A DNA stretch of 64,000 bases from JACCXG01 sp963836735. Lineage in GTDB: Bacteria; Acidobacteriota; Vicinamibacteria; Vicinamibacterales; 2-12-FULL-66-21. Below are positions 58,409 through 64,000 of this stretch, one piece after another. Numbering within the stretch: position 1 is the stretch's first letter; every line of letters starts with the position of its first letter. The stretch is from NCBI GenBank assembly GCA_963836735.1, contig CAWIKP010000030.1:62001-126000 (forward strand), given 5' to 3'. Under the pieces are notes generated by a model. It did no database searches and was not told where the DNA came from. It saw only the letters and a list, made by a program, of their open reading frames with translations. The translations under genes were made by a program, and so were the position numbers.

Positions 58409-59465
58409 TCACCGCAAGTGCCGGCCGAAGAACTCGCGCGCGACCGCGAACACGCCGGCGCGATCTTCCGCCGCGACTTCGGGCCCACCGCGCGGATGTT
58501 CGCGCACCTGCATCCGGAACGGCCCGGCGACCTCGTCGAGATCGGTGCGGTTGAAGAAGGTGTGCGGCAGTCCGTCGACCAGCCGCAGCGTCACTTCCTG
58601 TCCGGCCGCCTTCAGCGCCTCGTACAACAGGACACTCTGGCCGTGCGGCACCGAGCTGTCCGCGAGGCCGTGCATGATCAGGAACGGCGGCGCGTCCTTG
58701 CCGACGTAGGTCATCGGGCTGGCCGCGCGCACGCGATCGGGCACGGTCTGGACCGGCGCGCCGAGCAGCCGCGACTCCGGTGACGCCGGATCGTCGTGCG
58801 GCACGGCGCCGCGGCCGCGACCTGCGGCCCGCCCGCGAGCCCGCCGCGGCGCCGCCGCGCCTCGCCGCGCGACCGCCGCCCACGTTGATGGTGACGACCG
58901 GCGTCTGCAGCGCGGCGCGCTCCTCCTCGGTCTGCGCGTCCATCACGTCGAAACGCGTCGGTCCGTACGCGTCCAGCACGCAGCGCACGGCACTCGTCTG
59001 ACTCAGGTTGTCCGTGCCCTCGAACGTCCCGCGCGGCGCCAGCGCGGCCACCGCGGCGAGATGCCCGCCGGCCGACGTGCCCCAGAGGCAGATGCGATCG
59101 GGATCGAGCCCGTGCGCGCGCGGCGTTCGCCTTCAGCCATCGCACTGCGGTCCGCACGTCCTCCACGTTGGCGGGAAACGTCACCGCGGCGTCAGGCGAT
59201 ATTCGATCGACGCCATCGCGAACCCGTCCTGCGCGAAGTAGCGCCTGAAGTCCGGACCGGTGGTGCGTGTGCCGCCCGACCACCCTCCGCCGTGCAGGAA
59301 CACGATGACCGGGACCGGACGACGAACGGGATCGGCGGGCAGATAGAGATCGAGCAGCAGATCGACGCCGTCGCGCGTGGCGTAGGTCAGCGTGCGCGAC
59401 TTCCGGCGGCTTCGACTCCTGCAGCCGCGCTGACCGGCGCCGCCAGCGAGCGCCGCGACAGCCAC
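58409..59465 (-). CDS. Alpha/beta hydrolase, lipase/esterase type (frameshifted)
   Basis: An esterase assembled from at least four frames. The oxyanion motif is PVIVFLHGGGWSGG, then FRRYFAQDGFAMASIEYRLT. The nucleophile motif is ICLWGTSAGGHLAAVAAL. The acid region is PPFLIMHGLADSSVPHGQS and the His is in LRLVDGLPHTFFNRTD. This order is that of the BD-FAE/hormone-sensitive-lipase-like group. The N-terminus seems to carry a signal (VAVAALAGGAG) beginning near GTG 59465, but the true start may overlap the bicupin stop at 59494. Likely part of the same minus-strand unit as the bicupin. Confidence 0.7.
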
Positions 59466-59493
59466 ACAGCACAGTCAGCCGGAGCCGGCGCGC

Positions 59494-60911
59494 TCAAATG
59501 AAATCCTCCGGCCGCGGTTTCAGCGCCAGGGCGCGCCGCAGTTCCGGCGTGATCTCGCGGCTGATCGGCACGCCGCAGATCGCCTGCGCATGCGCGAGCA
59601 GCGCCGCGCGATCGGACAGGGCCGCGGCTGCGCCTTTCGTCCAGATCGGATCCTGCGGCGGCAGCGGCAGCTTCGGCCGGATGGACGTCGAGCGGATAGC
59701 CGTCGGGTCCGCGCCCGCTCATCTGCAGCGCGCGGAACATGTCGGGCGCGCCGCCGGCAAACGCCGCCGCGGCCGCGCGCCCTCGCGTCGCCCCGGCCGC
59801 CGCAGCGTCCCGCCCCGCGCCCGTCCGCGCCGCCACGGCCGCGGCCGCCCATCATCACGAAGAAGCTCTCGAAGATGCCCGGCGTCAGGAACGCGGCGAA
59901 CCGGTTGTAGTCCTGATTCAGGCGGAAGCCGTGCAGGTTGCGCGGCGGCGCCTGGAAGTAGTCGCCGGTGTGCAGCGGCACCGCCTTGCCGTGCGCCCAG
60001 CCCAGCGTTTCACCATCGAGCGCGAAGAAGTTCTCGAAATGCCGCGCGTGGAAATGCGCGCCGACGCCGCCTCCCGGCCCGCCTTCCGTGATGATGAACA
60101 GGAACTGGCCGGTGGTGTTCGCGTTGCGAGCGAGGAACGTGTTGCCGCCGAATCGCTCGCCGCCGCCATCGGCCAGCACGTACGGCGCCCGGCGTGACCG
60201 GCAGCTGCTTGTTGGTCACGCGAACCGGTGCTGCCGGCGGCGGTCGTTGCAGGCGCGAGCTGGAAGTCGCCGGCTGCGGCGGCTCGGGCCAGCGCGCTCT
60301 CGGGGATCTCGGTGTGGCACGTTCGGCGGGCACCTGCGCTCCGTCCTGACGTTCGCCCATAGCCGTGAACGCGGCGCCGACGCGGTGATTCATCGAAAAC
60401 AGTGCCAGCTGGGCCCCGTCGGACTTCATCGTCCACGCGTGCGGCGTGCCCGGGGGCAGGTTGGCGAAATCCCCGCGCATCATCGTCCAGCGATCGCCCG
60501 CGAGCTCGAATTCGATCTCGCCGCGCATCACCAGCACGGCCGCGTGGCTGCTCAAATGCGCATGACGAGGCATGGTCGCCCCGGTGTTGCCGGTAAAGGT
60601 CGCCAGCTCGTGGACGTCGCCCGTGTCCTCGCGCCTGGCGATGCGCTTCATCACCTGGCTGCCGACGCGGTGGAACTCGCCGGCGTCGTTCGGCAGCACG
60701 TACATCCGCTTCTGCCCGGGGAGCTTCCCCATCACCGGGACGGCTTCCGCGCCGCTCACTTCCACTGGGTTCAGGATCTCGTCCGGCATGCCGGCGAGCG
60801 GCGCCTGCGCGAACAGGCCGCGCGAGCCGAACAGCGCTCCATCCGGCGAGGCCGCTGCCGGCCGCCAAGCGCTGCTGTGCCGAGGAACCGCCGACGATCC
60901 CACTCTGCCAT
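59494..60911 (-). CDS. Bicupin protein, quercetin-2,3-dioxygenase-like, with Tat signal (frameshifted)
   Basis: ATG 60911 follows GGAGG and starts a twin-arginine signal (WDRRRFLGTAALAAGSGLAG). The first cupin has GATMPRHAHLSSHAAVLVMR and LPPGTPHAWTM. The second has GGVGAHFHARHFENFFALDG and LHTGDYFQAPPRNLHGF. Each cupin keeps two to three His and one Glu for a metal. The C-terminus, after more breaks, is VPISREITPELRRALALKPR ending at 59494. At least four frame changes are needed (60840, 60320, 60190, 59770 or nearby). The substrate of such exported bicupins is unknown. Confidence 0.7.
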
Positions 60912-60935
60912 CGGTGCCTCCGTGTGCCGGCTGCT

Positions 60936-61786
60936 TCACTGCCCCGCTGCGCGTTCGACGCCGCGTCGCACGTCCTCGAAGAGGTCGTCGGGCCGCCAGG
61001 AATTCGATGTGAATATTCGCATGATTCGGCCGTCGTGACCGATAACCGCTGTCGAGAGCGTGTGGGTGACGAGCCCGCCCTCCGCGCGGGCGGCCACGCC
61101 GAAGAACCTGGCGACGTCTTCGACCTGCGGCGGCCGTGCCCGTCGCCAGCGTCCACTGATCGAAGCGGTTGGCCCCCGTCAGCACCGATTCACCGTAGGC
61201 CCGGAGAACCGCGGGCGTATCGAAGACCGGATCGAGGGTCACCCCGAGCAGGGCCAGACGATCGCCGAATCCGCTCGTCGTTCGCGCGCCGTCGCACGCT
61301 CTCGAGATGCTTGACCATCAGCGGGCAGAAATCCGGCAGCGGACACCGCGTGTAGATGAAGGTGATGACCAGCACCCGGCCGGCGAAATCGCGCAACGTC
61401 AACGACCTGCCGTCTGATTGATCAGCGGAAAGGCGGGAACGATCACGCCAGGTGACGCCTGGCCGCGGCCGCAGGCACGCCCGTGCCCGGCGCCGTCGCG
61501 CGGTGACTCTCACGTTCTCGAGCCAGCTGCGGCTGCTCGTCACGACCAGCGTCGCCGCGATACGGTCGCCTTCGCGCACGGCTGGCCCAACGCCGCGGAT
61601 CTCGAACGGCATGCTCATGGCCGGCATCAGGCCATCGACCGCGTCGTGGGCGATGACGACGCGAGCGCTGGACGGCTCGTGGCCAGCCACCCTACCGGTG
61701 AGCTGAAAGCGCCGCGCCGGTTCGGTCTCCGGGGGTGCACAGGCGGAGAGCAAGGCCGCCACGAGCAGCGCAAGTACGAATCGCAT
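60936..61786 (-). CDS. SCO1/SenC-type copper/thioredoxin-fold lipoprotein (frameshifted)
   Basis: A lipoprotein signal (LALLVAALLSAC) is followed by a small copper-tolerance-like beta domain (YxxxGxVxxh: LTGRVAGHEPSSARVVIAHD, VDGLMPAMSMPFEI). A SCO1/SenC domain comes next: LTLRDFAGRVLVITFIYTRC then PLPDFCPLM gives the CxxxxFC copper motif. TLDPVFDTPAVLRAY and the His of GGLVTHTLSTAVIGHDGRIM complete it. Such proteins assemble the CuA site of cytochrome oxidase. Breaks occur near 61480, 61280 and 61110. It begins 9 bases after the membrane-protein stop. Confidence 0.75.
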
Positions 61787-61794
61787 GGGGTCGC

Positions 61795-63197
61795 TCACGG
61801 CCACTCGGCTGCCGGAGCCGGCGTCCACTCGCGCAACGGCACTTGCACGATCCGCCCGGCGCGCAGCGCGAGGACGGCATCCGGATTCGAAGGAGGCGTC
61901 ACCCAGTCTCGCGCGTCCATGTCGGCCGGCGGCGGAATCAGCCAGACATGCGGCCGCTTCCCGATCGCGAGCTCGACAGCATCGGGAATCGCGACGGCGG
62001 CGGCGATGTTCGCTCGCACTCCGCGGTCGTCGACCACAATCACATTCAGCCGGCGCGGCGCCGCATCGGCGAGAGCCGTGAACGCCGCCACGACATCCCG
62101 GGAAACAATCGCCAGCTCGGTCCACCGCACGTTGCGGCGCCAGTAGATCGGCACGAGGAGCACGGGGACGAGCAGCGCAGCAAGGGCCGTACACGACTGT
62201 CGTTTCGGCGGCATGGCTCGCCATGCCCCGGTGCAGATGACAGCACAGGCGATCGCGCTGCCCACAGAGGGGAAGACGACATACAGGCTCGACCGCGTCG
62301 GCAGCAGGATCGTCAAGGCAAATCCGCAGGCCAGCCAAATCAATCCCAACGACATCACCTTGACCTCTGCTCGCGTGAGTCGTGGAACGGAGCCCGCGAT
62401 CGCTACCGCGAGGACGGTGACGGCAAGCGAGAACGTCAGCGAACGGTCCGCGTATTCGGCGAGATTCCTGGAAAGGGACCACCCGCTGCCGGCGAAGCTG
62501 TAGAACGGAGGGGCGGTAGCAGGCGTCATCGCATCAGATTGCATCCGGACCGCCGCGTACACGGCCCAGACCGCCACCAGACCTGCACTGAAGACAAGAA
62601 CGCGGCCTCGCGTCGGCGGCGTGTGAGGATGGAGCACCACTATTGACAACAACACGATGGGAAGGATACCCCTTCCTCTTTGCTGCCCATCGCCAGCAGA
62701 GTGAACACGCACGCCAGGAACGGACGATTCCGCGTCGTCGCAACCGCCGCGCAGACTGCGAACAGGGTCAGCAGCAGGGCCGTGCGACCACTGAGCCAGA
62801 GCACGGCGGTGTTGATGCCGTGAAAGTTCAGAATCCAGAGCGCGTGGGCGAGGAGGGCGCTTCCGTGAGGGAACCCGAGGGAGCGCACCAGGGCGTAGAT
62901 CCCGAATCCCGTCGCAGCCGCGAAGAGCAGATTCGTCCATCCGTAGCCGAGCGGATCACCCCCGAACATCCAGTAATTGATCGCGAAGCTGAAGGCCGTG
63001 ACCGGACGAAAGAAGCCACTGCTGCGTGTCACGAGCTGCGCGAGATCATCAACGCTGCCGACGCGGCTCTGCATCACCCACGCCGCGTCTTCCTTCACGA
63101 ATCCCCGGCCGACATCGCCGCCATAACTCGCCAGAAAGACGAGGGTCACAACGGCTGCAAAGGCCCAGAGGGGAATGCGGCAGTCGTGCCGGGTCAT
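61795..63197 (-). CDS. Polytopic membrane protein, GT-C glycosyltransferase-like (frameshifted)
   Basis: About 467 residues with about ten membrane helices. An early extracytoplasmic acidic motif GFVKEDAAWVMQSR resembles the first-loop acidic residues of GT-C transferases, followed by FFRPVTAFSFAINYWMFGGD. Helices include LLLTLFAVCAAVATT, ILLVSIV-type stretches and LIWLACGFALTILLPT. A C-terminal soluble part of about 110 residues has LNVIVVDDRGVRANI. One frame break near 62660 joins KEEGVSFP to IVLLSIVVLHPHTPP. A lipid-linked sugar transferase is a guess from topology only. ATG 63197 gives a short cytosolic N-terminus. Confidence 0.65.
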
Positions 63198-63511
63198 GTG
63201 CGCGACTGCCGAGTATAAGGGCTGCCCGACTGGTCTGGGCTGGTATTTGAAGCGATCCGGGATCGCGTCGACGGCAGCGGCGGCCGCGCCGCTCACACTT
63301 GGGACACCCGGACGCGTCCAACGGTACTGTATCGGGCCTTGCGAGTGGCCGGTGGAACGGTATCGATACGGTTACCCGTCAGGTACAGCTGCTGATTGGA
63401 TCACTCGCGAGCTTCTCTGCAAGAATCACGGGATGTCGATCCGGCGCCGGGCCGTTCGACTTGTCAGTGGATGCCGGCATGAAGCCGGCGCAAGCAGGAG
63501 GCAGGCACACG
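63198..63511. other. Gap without a gene
   Basis: Divergent region between the membrane protein and the YciI-like gene. It contains a small hairpin GCCGGC-ATGAA-GCCGGC at 63473-63489 just upstream of the YciI start; otherwise nothing recognisable. Confidence 0.4.
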
Positions 63512-63941
63512 ATGCGCGTGATGGTAATGGTGAAAGCGACGAAGGCGTCCGAGGCCGGGGTCATGCCCGACGAGAAGATGCTGACTGAAATGGGGAACTA
63601 CAACGAGGAGCTGGTCAAGGCCGGGATTATGGTCGCCGGGCGAGGGACTGCACCCGTCCTCGAAGGGGAAGCGCGTGCGATTCTCGGGCACCAGCCGCAC
63701 CGTCATCGACGGGCCGTTCGCCGAGACCAAGGAGCTCGTCGCCGGGTACTGGCTGTGGAACGTCAAGTCGATGGACGACGCCGTCGAATGGTTGAAGCGC
63801 TGCCCGAACCCGCACAACGAGGAGAGCGACGTCGAAATCCGGCCGCTGTTCGAGGCCGACGACTTCGGCGCGGAGCTCACCCCCGAGCTTCGCGAGCAGG
63901 AACAGCGGATCCGCGACGAGGCCGCCCGCCAGAAGAAATGA
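63512..63941 (+). CDS. YciI-like (YCII/DGPF domain) protein (frameshifted)
   Basis: About 143 residues of the YCII-related family. It begins MRVMVMVKATKASEAGVMPD. A one-base shift near 63638 leads into GLHPSSKGKRVRFSGTSRTV, then IDGPFAETKELVAGYWLWNV, the hallmark of the family, and VEIRPLFEADDFG. These small dimeric proteins often precede an ECF-type sigma factor gene, and a possible next start (ATGAGTTCG) lies at 63985 at the window edge. GGAGGCAGG precedes ATG 63512. Confidence 0.8.
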
Positions 63942-64000
63942 GAGCGGTGTCAGACGGTGAATCGTGAATTCGGGAGCGCCGCTCGATGAGTTCGTTCACG

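Overview
The window is high-GC DNA that most resembles an acidobacterium, probably of the Vicinamibacteria type. That is an inference from family content, not a database match. The signs are several very large TonB-dependent receptors with an N-terminal carboxypeptidase-regulatory-like plug, a VWFA-related protein of the acidobacterial type, three tandem CRTAC1/ASPIC-UnbV propeller proteins next to a TPR protein, a Ser/Thr kinase fused to a TolB-like propeller, and PQQ-like propellers. No tRNA, rRNA, CRISPR array or insertion sequence was seen.

Layout. 1-9.7 kb: end of a TonB-type receptor, a long periplasmic TPR protein and three CRTAC1 paralogues joined by ATGA overlaps. 9.7-13.6 kb: stub of a LacI-type regulator, a GH43 glycosidase, an orphan receiver domain and a trypsin-like protein lacking its catalytic His. 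13.6-24.6 kb: a myo-inositol catabolic locus. On the minus strand it carries ABC ATPase, permease, binding protein, iolG, iolB and a zinc alcohol dehydrogenase. Divergently on the plus strand it carries iolD, iolE and a transaldolase. No iolC, iolJ or iolA is present, and a transaldolase acting on unphosphorylated 5-keto-2-deoxygluconate could chemically replace IolC plus IolJ. 24.8-29 kb: acetyltransferase, MmcQ/YjbR protein and the kinase. 29-37.3 kb, minus strand: TonB receptor, TPR protein and two PQQ-like propeller proteins, probably one operon. 37.6-45.3 kb: small genes (histidine phosphatase, a DUF2167 protein with a membrane Zn-ribbon partner, a cytochrome-Vgb fusion, a metallo-beta-lactamase-fold hydrolase, an ArsN1/PAT-like acetyltransferase). 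45.5-55.6 kb: another TonB receptor, a VWA protein, a cyclase, an FAD oxidase, a 5'-truncated vanadium haloperoxidase and an unrecognised zinc-finger protein. 55.8-64 kb: glucuronoyl esterase, SGNH hydrolase, alpha/beta hydrolase, bicupin, SCO1/SenC protein, a polytopic GT-C-like protein and a YciI-like protein.

Two genome-scale signals stand out. First, the gaps between genes are filled with palindromes. Several are built from degenerate 7-bp units (GGTTCCG, GGGAGTT, GGGGGCT, AGCTGGA, CAGGAGG types) repeated and then inverted. Two other families are hairpins made of CTTCCGCC/GGCGGAAG and of GGGTCTTTAGACCC. Second, I count roughly 45-50 single-base reading-frame breaks in otherwise well conserved genes, concentrated at 4-9.5 kb, 26-28 kb and 55-64 kb. 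They look more like assembly or read errors than decay, so many genes below are stitched from two or more frames and their joins are approximate.
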